64,000 nt of DNA from Cephalotrichum gorgonifer (Eukaryota > Ascomycota > Sordariomycetes > Microascales > Microascaceae): positions 248,001 through 312,000 of the forward strand of contig ONZQ02000013.1 in NCBI GenBank assembly GCA_900312665.1. The letters run 5' to 3'. A program made the position numbers and the translations under genes. How positions within the stretch are numbered: the first letter of the stretch is position 1; every line of letters starts with the position of its first letter. Below, piece by piece: positions 43,657 through 55,510 of this stretch. The notes under the pieces were generated by a model. It saw nothing but the letters and a program-made list of their open reading frames with translations, was not told the origin of the DNA and did not search any database.

Positions 43657-43868
43657 ACCTTCAGGTTGTCTCTCGCGTTTGTTATGTTTTCTAGATATCC
43701 TATGACTAGATTGGGTGGACACTGATAGAGTATTTTAATCGATATGGAATGGTCCTTTGTTAGATTCTCCTGGAATGCCTACAGCTATAAGCGGTGCAAA
43801 TTAAAGCAGTTCCAGTAGGTAGTTACATGTAGTTGGAAGTCCTTACCTCCAAATACCAAAATAGAGAC

Positions 43869-44010
43869 AAAAAGCAATACCAGAGGAGCCACCTCCGGGG
43901 CTCGAACCCGGAAGGCCTCCACTTACCGGGTTTGCCTACTCCCGCAGTGCCGTATAAGCTCACGCTGGGACCTGCAACTCGCCGAGGGATGACCGCTGGA
44001 CCATCTGTGA
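43869..44010 (-). tRNA. tRNA-like element or tRNA pseudogene/SINE
   Basis: On the minus strand, TGGTCCAGCGG (44,003-43,993) resembles a pol III A box and GGTTCGAGCC (43,908-43,899) is a perfect B box. The B box is set in a flawless T arm with a five-base-pair CCGGG/CCCGG stem and loop TTCGAGC. A T5 run follows at 43,873-43,869, as expected for pol III termination. The A and B boxes are about 95 nt apart, so a normal tRNA would need an intron of about 50 nt. However, I cannot pair the acceptor or D stems, so this is probably a decayed tRNA or a SINE-type element. Confidence 0.35.
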
Positions 44011-44758
44011 CCTCTTCTGGTGGTGGTATACCTTTGATAATTCGTATATATGTCTCTGTGACGGTGTTGTCCAAGAAGGAAGGAGAGGGGGACTGGGCTG
44101 GAGCGTGAAGGGCGCGGGGGCTGGCTGGTGCATGCCGGGAAGGGGGAGGGAAAGCCGGGTGGGGACCAGGGTTGGGGTCTTCTTTCTCACATGTTGTAAT
44201 GGCATCCTAGGGCGGCGTTGTATATCTTCCCCTGCCCCCAACTATGAATCAGCTGAGAGAGAGGGAGCGCAGAGATAGACATCCAGTATTTTACAATCTG
44301 GTGGAACTGGAGAGAGAGTTTACAGAAGGGAATACATATATATATATAACTGGCCGACTCTATTTCTCTTTACAGGATGTCTGACTTAGCTCAAACCGGT
44401 ATCATCGTTCTAATGTCGTCATGCATCGGCATACCCTGGCCTCTTACCTTGGCCTGCTTCACTATCCATGGTGGCCTTTCCATCCTGGCAAGGATAATCC
44501 GTTGCTCCGTCGGGAGGCGGGTTCCTCGAGAACGAAACTTCCGAGGTGATAGGGAGAGCAAGACGACGAGGCAGGCCAATGGGAAAGAGGTATGAGACAA
44601 AGTCGGTTAGGTTCCAAACAAAAAGCGATCAAAGAAAAGTGGTACGGGCTGCATTACATCGCCTGCCCATCTACATTGTCTGTCCAATATCTACAAGTAC
44701 ACTATCGTTGCAATATCGTACAATTCATCACCCTCCTTCCCTGAACGCTGGTCAAGAT

Positions 44759-45985
44759 CTAGTAGGGTAGGTTGCTCGACTGCTCCTGCATCGAGTCGAG
44801 CACCCATTTCCGCCTCTTGGTCAACCTGCTCAGCACAACGGAGTCAAACTCTTGCATCGTGCTCAACACCCCCGCAAAGGCGCCATTCTTCCCCGTCTCC
44901 GCGAGCCCCTCGATCGTCCCCGCCACCGCATCCACAATCTTCAGCGTCTGCCCATCCCCGGACAGCCCGGACCTCTCCATCTCCTTCAGCAGCCTCATCA
45001 CCGACTCGCTGTCGCCGTACCGGTACCAGTATATCGACATGAGCTCGTTGTAGAACCGCGTCGAGACCCCCAGCACGTACGACGCCATGCCGAGCTCCAG
45101 TATGCGCGGGAGGACGTTAAGCGCGAGGCGCGACGGCGTCGCGAACCCCCTGTCGAGGTGCCGGAGCGCCGAGAGGAGGTGGACGGAGTAGAGCGGTCCG
45201 TAGCGGTCCATGCTCAGGGCAGCGCCGGGGGCCGGCTGCGCCTTCTTCGCCTTGTTCTTGAGCGCCGCCGTCTTGGCGTTCCCGATGCCGAGGCGCGGGA
45301 CCATGGAGAAGACGTGGCCCTCGAGGACCTGCCAGAGGGCGATGTCGGAGGTGCACTCTTGCATGAGGGCCTGGACGCGGGCCTTCTCCTCGTTGTGGAG
45401 GGCTTTCAAGGCAGCTCGCTTGGCGGCCTTCGCCTCTTCCTGCTTCCGCGCCTTTTCCGTAATTTCGGGTTCGGGGCTGGTGGTGGCCGGCGACTGGCTC
45501 TCGGCGAGCTGCTGCTCCGCCTTGTCTCCGCCGTCCTCCTGGAGGCCCATGGCGATCTTGGCGGCGCGGCGTAGCGCGGGGGGGTACATGGTCAATATCC
45601 TCTCCCGGTTCAGCTCCTGCACGTCCTCTGGAGACAGGTCGTCGGGGAACTGCTCGCGCGAAGATGGGGAGATTTCGGCATCGGGCATCGGACCGCCGAA
45701 CTGCTTCCTCCGCTTGCTGATATCTCCGAAGATCTCGTCGAAGACGCGCTGCTCGGACTCCGTGATAGTCGAGGTCGAGCTGCGCTTGGTCCTCGTCGCC
45801 GCGATGTTGCCCTGGTCCGGGGCGAACTCGAAGGGAACGGAATCATCGTTCTTGGAGGAGTTCCTTGGAACCTGGCGATGGGCAGAGACGCGGAGGCCGC
45901 GGACGAGTTGGAGCGTGGTCCGGGGCCGTATGGCTCGCTGGAGGGTCCGAGTCTGGTAGAGGAAGGGGAGGAGTGTTGACGACAT
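44759..45985 (-). CDS. Mtf2-like mitochondrial protein
   Basis: A single exon encodes 408 aa from the ATG giving MSSTLLPFLYQTRTLQRAIRP. That start is rich in Arg and Ser and lacks acids, like a mitochondrial targeting peptide. The open frame runs 118 codons further upstream, but that part overlaps the promoter shared with CMR1 and has no family character. The middle is charged and Ala/Lys/Glu-rich. The C-terminal 200 residues are helical (WQVLEGHVFSMVPRLG, LPRILELGMASYVLGVSTRFYNELM in part) and resemble the Mtf2/Nam1 C-terminal domain, which couples mitochondrial transcription to RNA processing and translation in yeast. I am confident of mitochondrial targeting and moderately confident of the family. 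Confidence 0.8.
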   Translation of the reverse strand: MSSTLLPFLYQTRTLQRAIRPRTTLQLVRGLRVSAHRQVPRNSSKNDDSVPFEFAPDQGNIAATRTKRSSTSTITESEQRVFDEIFGDISKRRKQFGGPMPDAEISPSSREQFPDDLSPEDVQELNRERILTMYPPALRRAAKIAMGLQEDGGDKAEQQLAESQSPATTSPEPEITEKARKQEEAKAAKRAALKALHNEEKARVQALMQECTSDIALWQVLEGHVFSMVPRLGIGNAKTAALKNKAKKAQPAPGAALSMDRYGPLYSVHLLSALRHLDRGFATPSRLALNVLPRILELGMASYVLGVSTRFYNELMSIYWYRYGDSESVMRLLKEMERSGLSGDGQTLKIVDAVAGTIEGLAETGKNGAFAGVLSTMQEFDSVVLSRLTKRRKWVLDSMQEQSSNLPY

Positions 45986-46403
45986 TGCGGCGGATGAGAT
46001 ATTGTCGACCGGAGCGCATTCATGCGCCTGGTTTACTAAATGTGAAGCAGCTCTGGTAATCTTTTTTTCCGACTTGGCTTGGTCTGGGTGAGCGATGGAA
46101 ATTTTGCGGGTAATCCCCCCAGCAAGTAGGAGAGTAGGTGGATCCCTGGATTTTAATGGTGAGTGGGTGGGGCATGCCTGGAACCTGCTAAAGTGGTTGC
46201 GCGAGTCGCGTCGCGCTTTCCTGCTCAGGCGCGCCCGAAGTTCAGAATTCACCTGTGCAGCCCAATCACCCAGAATTCGAGGTATCCCTTTGCGTAGACC
46301 GCCCACCCATAAGTTCGTTGAGAACTCGAGGCTTTCCAAGTGCGACTCCTTTAATTCTACTCATTTTCGTCTTACTCGAGTCTATTGTCACCTCATACTC
46401 GAG
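45986..46403. promoter_or_regulatory. Shared divergent promoter of Mtf2-like gene and CMR1
   Basis: These 418 bases separate two divergent start codons. The region carries a CG-rich patch at 46,199-46,236 with tcgcgtcgcgc and ggcgcgcc words, of the kind used by MBF-type G1/S regulators. Confidence 0.55.
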
Positions 46404-47997
46404 ATGTCCGCAGCAGATGGCACCAAGCCCATGAGCGCCTTCGAGCGCCGACGTCTGGAGAACAAACAGGCGAACACTGAGCTCATCAACGAGCTTTCCA
46501 CGGCGGCTAAAAAGGTCATACCTGTTGTCCCAAAACCTGCCGCCAAGCCAACGCGGACAAGGCGGAAAGATGCCCCCTCTGCTCCGGCGGAGGCCCCCAG
46601 GCGCACACGGGCGAGTGCTCGCCTGGCTGGGATAGAGTCCACAAACGAACTGGATAAGCGGAAGTTCGAGGAGAGCATGGAAGAAGAGAAGGAGAAGCAG
46701 CGTGCGAAGAGGATGCGCGTTGGCGGGGACCTGGATCTCGGGAGCATAGGGGTCGACGGGAAGAAGTGGGAACACGGCATGAAGGGTCTAGGGGACATCC
46801 TTCGTGGGGCGCAGCCAGGCCTGAGGACCTTTAAGGAGGAGGACATCAAGGAAACAACCGACAAGGACCTCAAAGCTTTGAGGGAAAAGATGGGAGGACT
46901 TGAGCTGTACGAGAAGTGGTCGCCGGGCGGTACGTCTTGGACATCCATCCCTCCCCTTGGCTCCCCCCCCCCTTCTGTTCTGTGCTAACACTGTACCCAT
47001 AGCTATCAAAATAACGCCACAACGGGTGTATACTATAGGCTTACACCCAACAGAAGACAAGCCGATCATCTTCGCGGGAGATAAAGAAGGCGCTATGGGA
47101 GTCTTCGATGCCTCCCAGGATGGGCCCGAGGACGAAGATGCAGAGCCCCAGGTGTCAGCGTTCCAAACACACTCGCGGACCATTTCCTCCTTCCTGTTCT
47201 CACCTTCGGACCCCAATGCCGTGTTCTCGGCCTCATACGACTCATCGATTCGGAAACTTGACATCGCCAAGAGCGTTTCGGTGCAAGTATATGCCCCCGC
47301 AGACCCCACCGAAGACGCACCAATCTCGGCCATCGACATGGCCAGCTCGGATCCGAACCTCATATACTTCAGCACTCTTCAAGGAGTCGTCGGCCGCCAC
47401 GATCTACGAGATCCGAAGAAGACGGATCAGTGGTACCTCTCTCAGCAAAAGATCGGCGGTTTCTCGCTCAACCCCCTCAACCCCCACCTCCTAGCAACGG
47501 CGTCTCTCGATCGCACCGTCAAGATATGGGATCTGAGGAAGATCTCGGGCAAGGGAGACGACCGGACCCCGGCCCTCCTCGCCGAGCACGAGTCCCGCCT
47601 CTCCATCTCCCACGCAGCCTGGAGCCCCGGGGGCCATGTCGCCACGTCGTCCTACGATAATACCGTCAAGATCTACTCCTTCCCCGACTGTGCGACGTGG
47701 AAGGCGGGCGAGACGGTCACGATGGAGCCCGCGCACATCGTGCCGCACAACAACCAGACCGGGCGCTGGGTTACCATTCTCAAGCCGCAGTGGCAGCAGC
47801 GGCCGAAGGACGGAATCAACAAGTTCGTGATTGGGAACATGAACCGGTTCGTGGACGTCTTCGCGGCGGACGGGAGCCAGCTGGCGCAGTTGGGAGGGGA
47901 GGACATCACGGCCGTGCCGGCTGCCGCGCAGTTCCATCCCAGCATGGACTGGGTTGCGGGGGGGACGGCGAGCGGGAAGCTTTGCCTTTGGATGTAA
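46404..47997 (+). CDS. CMR1: DNA damage-binding WD40 protein CMR1
   Basis: CMR1/YDL156W-type proteins are nuclear WD40 factors that bind damaged DNA and associate with replication and quality-control foci. Exons are 46,404-46,929 and 47,003-47,997 (506 aa); the 73-nt intron starts GTACGT and splits the codon for Ala after SPG. The N terminus (MSAFERRRLENKQANTELI in part) is basic and helical and precedes a KRTRRK-type nuclear-localisation stretch. The WD40 propeller fills residues of about 185-506, with good repeats such as ASLDRTVKIWDLRK and SSYDNTVKIYSF, and ends at GTASGKLCLWM. Length and layout match the family. Confidence 0.93.
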
Positions 47998-50426
47998 AAG
48001 AGGAAGGGGGGTGTCTTTTTTCAATGGCGTCTGGATAATTGCTGAGGGGGTTGATTTATTTGGATGGGGAGTTGGCGTGTCTAGCTTGGGGGTTGTATAT
48101 GGATACACTATTACACTACATACAAGGTAGTGGAGGCTGCGCATTGCATGGCTCGGAATTGAACAGACGATGATAGCCATCATCCCTGCATAATCGACCT
48201 GCACAATATCCGATCCACCAGATCGGCGTTTTGGGGGGTGGGAGGTGGTTGGGGGTGCCTCGGCTGCTTATCTCCTGCCTTCTATCATACTTGTGCATGA
48301 GGGCGGTTGTGTCGAGGTGGTGCCGATCACAGGGACTAAAGGGCGCTCCCTGATTACAGATGAGACTCAACAGAGTAATACTTCGGGTTATTATGCTATT
48401 ACTAGGGCGGGCCAGAATAATATGCCTCTCCAGGATACAATGCGAGATACGAGATGGCTGTGCAAATCGCAAATGGAGGAGGAGCTCGGTCATGATGACG
48501 AGGCGTTGTAGTACCTGGAACTTCCGCCTGTTCCTGGTGTGGCTTGATATCAAAGGTACATATGTAGGGACGGGTGGTACACAGCCAACATAAACGCCAA
48601 AGGGGGGCGACGCAAAGATTAGTCTCACCCCCGAAGGAAGACAAGTAACCCGACCTGTACGGACATATCGTGATTTTTACTTCTCGAGGTGTGAGCCGAG
48701 GGTCGTAGTGGTATTCGAGTAGCTCCTTCACTTGCGAAGGGTATTGGTTGGAGTTTCTCCCTGTGCAGATGGCCTGTGCAGGTGGCGGCTATGTTACAAT
48801 ACTTCGCTTCAGGAACCGGGTGGGAAGGGTTGGTGGTAGGAGAGTAATACCTTTCTTTAATGGGGCGTGCTTATGCCCGAACTTAGGAGGACCTAAGTGC
48901 TAGCTCCGGAGTTCGCCATTGCCGGTACTTGTACTTGTACTGCTACGCCGAAGCTCGCAATAGTTTACTTTGTCCTAGGTAGCATTTTCCAGGATAGACA
49001 TCTCCCTATATAAGAAGAAATCCCTCGGGTGGCCCGAGTACGAAGCGCGTTTTTTTTTTTTTTTTACACCGTAATGTATTTATCACTTCTCTGTTTTTGT
49101 CAGCCTTCACGACAGCCGACGATGAGTTTTTTTTTTGGCAACGTGACGGATGAGGTAGGACATGGGCCTCTTGACATGTGACGCAGTAAGTTGTGGGTCG
49201 CGGGGTGGGTGATGCGTTCATCTGGACTTTTCAGAGCATGATAACTAGTGGTGGATGTGCCAAGACTACCTACCTACTTAAAACCGATAGTACGAGTAGT
49301 ACGGAGCAAGGCGCCATGTCATACTCGGGATTATTCGCACCAGTCCCGTGGTATTTCAACCTCGCTTTCCTCGGAATTAGTTTGCGAGGGAGGAAAGGAT
49401 GTTCCCTGAATGCCCACGGCGATGGTGATTGTTTGAGCGGAATCCTCGGAAGCAGGCGGCAGATGGGTCCTTGGGCATGGGTACGAGAATAGGATTCGTA
49501 CTTAAAATAGGTAGCGTCGTGGGAAACCGGCTTGGCGGGATGGCCGTGTGGTCCGTGGGGGGCCGGGACCTGTTATCGATAACTACGACAGATGTACAAG
49601 TGAAGTGGGACATTGGGTACATTGGATGGGCGTGCGAGACAGAATGGATGTCGGACCAAGACCTTTTGGGCTTGAGAGTAGCACAGTCAGAGAGGGCGGC
49701 GAGGTGGGTGGGTGTCCTGCATGTCAGACAGAGCAGAGTACAAGTACTTCCTCCCAAGCTGCTGCAGATTGGGCTGGCCAAAGAGGTGTGCCCGTGCCTC
49801 TAGTGTTTGCCTTTCAACCAAACCAGATCTGTTTTCCCATACAAAGTACCGTACCTCCTGCGGCTCTAGGCACCACGCTCTAGGCACCGCCCGCACATCC
49901 ATGTCCACCTGCACCTACCATTATCGACAATCCAACCTGCTGATCTTTGTCGCTTTACACCGACAACCGACTCCGACTCCAACCTCCCAACCCGCCAGCT
50001 GAGTGAGAGAAGATCTCTATTCCTCGCTCTACTTTCTGGCCGATCCAAACTTGCTTTGCTTCCACCCAGCAGATCCAGTTGGGCGGCAACCCACCATAGC
50101 CCAGAGTCAAATCAAATTAGCGCTGATCTGCGAATGACCGCATCGCCTGCTTCTGTGAGGGGCTAACAGTATTCCTTGAATCACCACACCTCTAGCACTG
50201 GCTCAGGGGCAGCCGAGGTGGCAAGTATCCAGTACACTCCACCCTTTAGCCTCCATTACCCGGAATCTTGGGACTGCAGTTAACTCTCCTCCTCCTCGAC
50301 AGGCCGGCCCATCGACGATTCGCTCACTCCCCCCATCCGGCAATACATAATCTCTTACTATCACCGAAGAGCCCGCCGGCGACCCTACCTCCCGACTGCA
50401 AACGCGCCCGACGGTCCCTCGTCACC
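47998..50426. other. Intergenic region, 2.4 kb
   Basis: No gene is supported. It holds GTACTTGTACTTGTACTG at about 48,923-48,940, a 16-base T run at 49,050-49,065, and further TACGAGTA-like words at 49,286, 49,480 and 49,736. The final roughly 150 bases are a C-rich leader of the ATG26 gene. Confidence 0.6.
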
Positions 50427-53400
50427 ATGGCGCCCCCCGGTGACGCGCCTCAGCCTGAGGATGGACCGAAGGCTAGGCAAGTCTCGAGGAAGCTGTTCAA
50501 GCGCCGACCCAAGGACCCAGCCACCAGCGTCGAGATGCCCGAGCGGTTGAAGTACGCCGACGACACGGGCGACGAGGTCATCTCCGCCACGAGCGATGGC
50601 CCGACCATGTACATGGACATGAACCAGTCGATATTCGGCCTCATCGCGGCCGCAGGCTCCCGCCTCGACCCCACCGACAGATTCCACCCTCCCGAGTCGA
50701 GCGACGAGGACGACGATGCCGACGAGAGCAGCGCGGCCGACGCCGACTCCGAGCACGTGGCTCGCACAACCGTGTTGGCCCGTCACGCCAAATCGCCAAA
50801 GTCAACTGACGACAAGCAAAAGCATAAAAAGCACCGAAGTAGGCTTTCCGAGCATAAGCTTCTGCGCTCGCTGCCCGCCCTCCCGCGCCTGGCCAAATCC
50901 AGACTCAGCCGTCACCAGACCAAGTCCTCGGCAAAGTCGTCCTCGACGCCGTCTGACTCCAAGAGCGATGCCGACGAGAGCGCTGCGCAATCCACTGACG
51001 TCGCCGACGATACCCGACTCGCCCCCGTGATGAGCCGCATGTTGGAGGCCAGGGCGGAGATGGCCGCCCGGCCAAGCTTCGACCTGGAGAGGCTCTCCGG
51101 TGAGGCTGTCCCCGACTCAGACGCGGAGGGGGATGTCAGTCCCCTCGCGAGGAAGCTGAAGGAGATTTTCGAGTTTGCCGAACCGGAGGAGGTGATAGAA
51201 GGTACGCGCACTTCCCCTGGGGGCTCTTGCTCTCTCCACGAACGCATACTACCACCCGCGCCCCCCCGACCTTTTCTAACGTTGTCACCTCGCAGAATAC
51301 CCGTGTTGGCTGCTACAGTCTGTCCTTCTCCAGGGATTCATGTACGTCACGACGAACCACATTTGCTTTTATGCGTATCTTCCAAAGAAAGGAGTAAGTC
51401 TATGATTTTTGAGCCCACCCACACTCTGTACTCCTCTAACCCTCCGTACCTCAGGACGATGTCGCCAAATCCGGCTATCTGTCAAAAAGCGGCCGGAGGA
51501 ATCCCAAGTACAACAGGTACTGGTTCCGCCTCAAGGGCGACGTCCTCTCCTACTACCCCGACACCACGAACGTCTACTTCCCCAACGGCCAGATCGACCT
51601 CCGCTACGCCATTTCCGTCAATATCTCAGACAAGGACAAGGAGGGCCTCCATTTCACCGTATCCACCAACCATCGTACATACCACCTACGGGCTGATAGT
51701 GCGCCGAGCGCCAAGGAATGGGTCAAGGCGATACAGCGAGTCATCTTCCGGTCCCACAATGACGGCGACAGCGTCAAGATTTCCTTGCCCATCCAGAATA
51801 TAATCGACATCGAGGACATTCAGATGTTGGAGTTTGCCGATACCTGCAAGATCCGCGTTCTGGATAACGACGAGACGTTTGTTCTGGACGAGGTATGCCG
51901 AACCCCGGAGGCCGGGCGAGGGGATAGTCACTCCGGCGGGGAGGGATGTAACTGAATGCTAACTGATGCTCGCTAGTATTACTTCTCCTTCTTCAACAAT
52001 GGCAAGGACGCGATCAACATACTCAAGATCCTGGCCGAAGATTCTGCTGCTCGCCATCAGGGTGCACCGACGATCCCGGTCCTCGCGCACAGGCACGACT
52101 CGCCGAAGGACAAGCCTGAGATTCTTGAGGCTCATAAGCCGCGAGAGGCCGTCAGGGCGACCCTATTTCCGCAGCGACCCTCCCGAACTGCTAGCCCTAG
52201 AGGAAGCGCGGATGTGTCCAGGGCTAGCTTCGACGCCTTCAAGCAGTTCGGCAGCTGCAGGAAAAGCTTGGATGTGGCAAGCAACATCCAAGAGACTCCG
52301 CCCCGGCGGAGCTTCAGTGGGGCGAGGCGATCTCAGGATCAGGTGCGGCAATCTATAGATCAGCCCAGGTCCCTCAGCCAAAGCCGCCATACCGACGCGA
52401 AGAATACCCCCGGGAGGCAAACCTCGTCCGAGTCGTTTGTCCAGTCGATCGACGACCCGAGTATATCGGCATTAGTCATGTCCGCAAGCGATGATCCGTC
52501 CGCTAGCCAGATCCTGCAGGGAAGCGAAGTTTTCCAGAGCCCGACGATACGACGGTCAGGCTCCCCGTCGGCCGCCAAGGACGAGGATCAGTCGACCAAG
52601 TCGTTACAGGCACGACTGCCGTCCTCCACCACTCCCGTTCCTCGCAACACCGTCCACCATGCCGCAACGACCGGGAGCCTACCCAACCGCGGTGACCAGG
52701 AGTTGGTTGACGATGAAGTGCCTGGTACCCCCTCTCTCCAAAATATCGCCAAGATGAGCGCGTATCCGTTGCAGCGCGCTGGGGCCTTCGCCCTGTACTT
52801 GAACTCCACGAGCCGCAAGATGAGCTCCCTGCTGGCCTCAGAGTCTATGGGCTACGTCGAGAAGGTGTCTGGCATGTGGAAGGGGGGGAGGAAACACTAC
52901 GAAAAGCCCCACGCTCTCAGGACCGGCGACGACGACGACGAAGACGACAGCGACGGAGCCAAACATGCGTCTGCGAACGAGAGGTTTAGGACCCACTTCG
53001 CCCTGCCCGAGACGGAGAAGCTCCAGGCCGCCTACTTTGGACACCTGTTCCGAGTGCTCCCGCTTTACGGAAAGATCTACATCAGTGACCACTACCTGTG
53101 CTTCAGGAGCCTGCTAATAGGAACGCGCACGAAGCTCATCCTCCCTCTCAAGGATATCGAGAATGTCAACAAGGAGAAAGGTTTCACATTTGGGTACTCG
53201 GGCCTGGTGATGGTCATCCGGGGCCATGAGGAGCTGTTCTTCGAGTTCAGCAAGAGTGATATCCGGGATGACTGCACGGTAACGCTACTACAGGCTCTCG
53301 AGAAGTCTCGGTATCTTAAGGAATCTGGTGTCCTAGACTCCACCGAGCAGCTAGACGCGGATGTTGCAAAGGCCGAACGAGATGCGCTTCTCAACGAGAG

Positions 53401-55043
53401 AGAGGGGGACGATGATACCGACTGTCAGCTGGAAGCTCCCCAGGTTCCCCCAGACGGGCCGCCGCTGTTGTTCGGCGACGGGAAGACTTCGATGCTGGAC
53501 TTCAAGCCCGCCGCTCCGATGAAGATCACCTGTCTGACGATCGGATCGAGAGGCGACGTACAGCCGTACATTGCGTTGTGCAAGGGCCTGATACGGGAGG
53601 GCCACAAGCCTCGCATAGCGACGCATGACGAGTTCAAGGACTGGATAGAGGGGCACGGTATCGAATTTGCCAAGGTCGAGGGAGACCCGGGGGAGCTGAT
53701 GAGGCTCTGCATCGAGCATGGCACTTTCACCTGGTCCTTCCTTCGGGAGGCTAACTCGGCGTTCCGAGGCTGGCTGGACGAACTGCTGGGGTCCGCCTGG
53801 ACGGCCTGCCAGGGATCCGACCTGATCATCGAGAGCCCGAGTGCCATGGCCGGCATCCACATTGCCGAGGCCCTCGGCGTCCCCTACTTCCGGGCCTTCA
53901 CGATGCCCTGGACGCGCACGCGCGCGTATCCTCACGCCTTCATCATGCCGGAGACGAAGATGGGCGGGGCGTACAACGTCACGAGCTACGTCCTCTTCGA
54001 CAACGTCTTCTGGAAGGCGACGGCGTACCAAATCAACAGGTGGCGGAGGAACACGCTGAAGCTCCCCAACACGAGCCTGGAGAAGCTGCAGCCGAACAAG
54101 GTACCCTTCATGTATAACTTCTCGCCATCGGTGGTGGCGCCGCCAATCGACTTCTCTGACTGGATCCGCGTGACGGGGTACTGGTTCCTGGACGAGGCCA
54201 CGAAGTGGACCCCGCCGAAGGAGCTCACCGACTTCATAGAGAAGGCGAAGAGGGACGGGAAGAAGCTGGTCTACGTCGGCTTCGGATCCATCATCGTCAA
54301 GGACCCCGCGAAGATGACACAGGAGGTAATCGACGCCGTCCACGCCGCCGACGTCCGGTGCGTGTTGTCCAAGGGGTGGTCGGACCGCCTGACCAAGGAC
54401 GGGCCGCCCGCTGTGGCGGACGAGCCCCCCATGCCCCCCGAGATCCACGTCATCAAGAGCGCGCCGCACGACTGGCTGTTCACGCACATGGATGCCGCGG
54501 CGCATCATGGCGGGTCCGGGACGACGGGGGCGAGTCTGCGGGCGGGGATTCCGACCATCATCCGGCCGTTCTTCGGGGATCAGTTCTTCTTCGGGAGCAG
54601 GGTGGAGGACCTGGGGGTGGGGATCTGGCTGAGGAAATGGGGGGCCAATTCCTTCGGGAGGGCGCTCTGGGAGGCGACGCACAACGAGAGAATGATTATC
54701 CGGGCGAAGGCCTTGGGGCAGAAGATTCGAAAGGTATGCTTATTCACATTTTTACCCTTAGTTTCTTTTTTTCCTCCATAGGGGCTTCAAAGAAGGTCTG
54801 AGGACGCGCTTGCTAATGGTCCCACAGGAAAACGGCGTCGAAACGGCGATAAAGTGCATCTACCGCGACTTGGAGTACGCGCGGTCTCTCATCAAGAAGA
54901 AGCCGGCGGAAGGCGAGCCTCACAAGGACGACGACGACGACGAGCCGGGGGAGGAGAGCTGGACGTTCGTGGGGAGGGATGAGCCGGATCCGGAGATGTT
55001 GACCCGGCGCCTGTCGGATCTGTACCCGGGGCTGGAGCACTAG
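50427..55043 (+). CDS. ATG26: Sterol 3-beta-glucosyltransferase
   Basis: Atg26/Ugt51 transfers glucose from UDP-glucose to ergosterol at membranes and is needed for pexophagy in Pichia and in the plant pathogen Colletotrichum orbiculare. Five exons (50,427-51,201; 51,296-51,393; 51,455-51,892; 51,977-54,733; 54,828-55,043) give 1,427 aa, the usual size. Domains in order: a charged disordered N terminus; a first GRAM domain (about 235-290); a PH domain (about 295-395, KSGYLSKSGRRNPKYNRYWF); a long Ser-rich linker; a second GRAM domain (about 785-850); and a GT28 glycosyltransferase fold from about residue 950. The last has the sterol-glucosyltransferase start TIGSRGDVQPY and the UDP-sugar motif HHGGSGTTGASLRAGIPTI near residue 1,280. 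The first two GRAM/PH modules are split by introns 1 and 2. Few regulatory features are visible. Confidence 0.95.
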
Positions 55044-55510
55044 AAGTGTCGGCGCTGACCGATCCTTGGCGCAGGGGGCTGACTTGGAAGTTGGGGGGGG
55101 GGGGCGTAGTGAGAGTTATGTTAAGCGTGGGACAGGAGGGCATCCAGGAGTATGGGACGTGGGATGTGGTGATTCGGGGCCTAATGAGATGGTCTAGCCC
55201 CTCTTCTTTTTTTTTCATATCTGATTTTGATATTTCATGACGTTTGGAAGCGACCAACTTGATGGCATGAGGCCCCAGAGGGGGGACATAGGATACACGG
55301 GTGTTCTTTCTGACTGGTTGGGAATTTGTTTGACAGCTAGATGGAAAGAAGCATAGAAAGAGCCTTACGCATAGCTAATGATCACCCGGGAATTATCTGC
55401 AAAGAAACATGAACGCTTTGACGCCTTAGACCTGACGGAGTGACACGTGAACAAAAACCCTCTTCCTCAACCTAGATGGAATCAAAGATCGTGTGCGAGG
55501 TGTCAAAGTG
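55044..55510. other. Intergenic region between convergent genes
   Basis: This is the shared 3' flank of ATG26 and CHL1, with a short poly-G run at about 55,087. No gene is supported. Confidence 0.6.

Larger units (their letters stand above)
43483..44758. other. Intergenic region between convergent genes
   Basis: It contains a diverged tandem duplication (43,493-43,656), a tRNA-like element on the minus strand (43,869-44,010) and a TATATATATATA run near 44,335. No protein gene is supported. Confidence 0.6.

Noticed and set aside
42568..43722. 384-codon open frame antisense to the RTA1-family gene
   Set aside because: Charged, repetitive composition and no start or domain; a shadow of the seven-helix gene.
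46339..46986. Long N-terminal extension of the Mtf2-like frame up to 46,339
   Set aside because: The upstream part overlaps the shared promoter with CMR1, and the internal ATG at 45,985 begins a proper mitochondrial targeting peptide.
53351..54682. 443-codon open frame antisense to ATG26
   Set aside because: Low-complexity Arg/Pro/Val composition and full overlap with the conserved glycosyltransferase domain.
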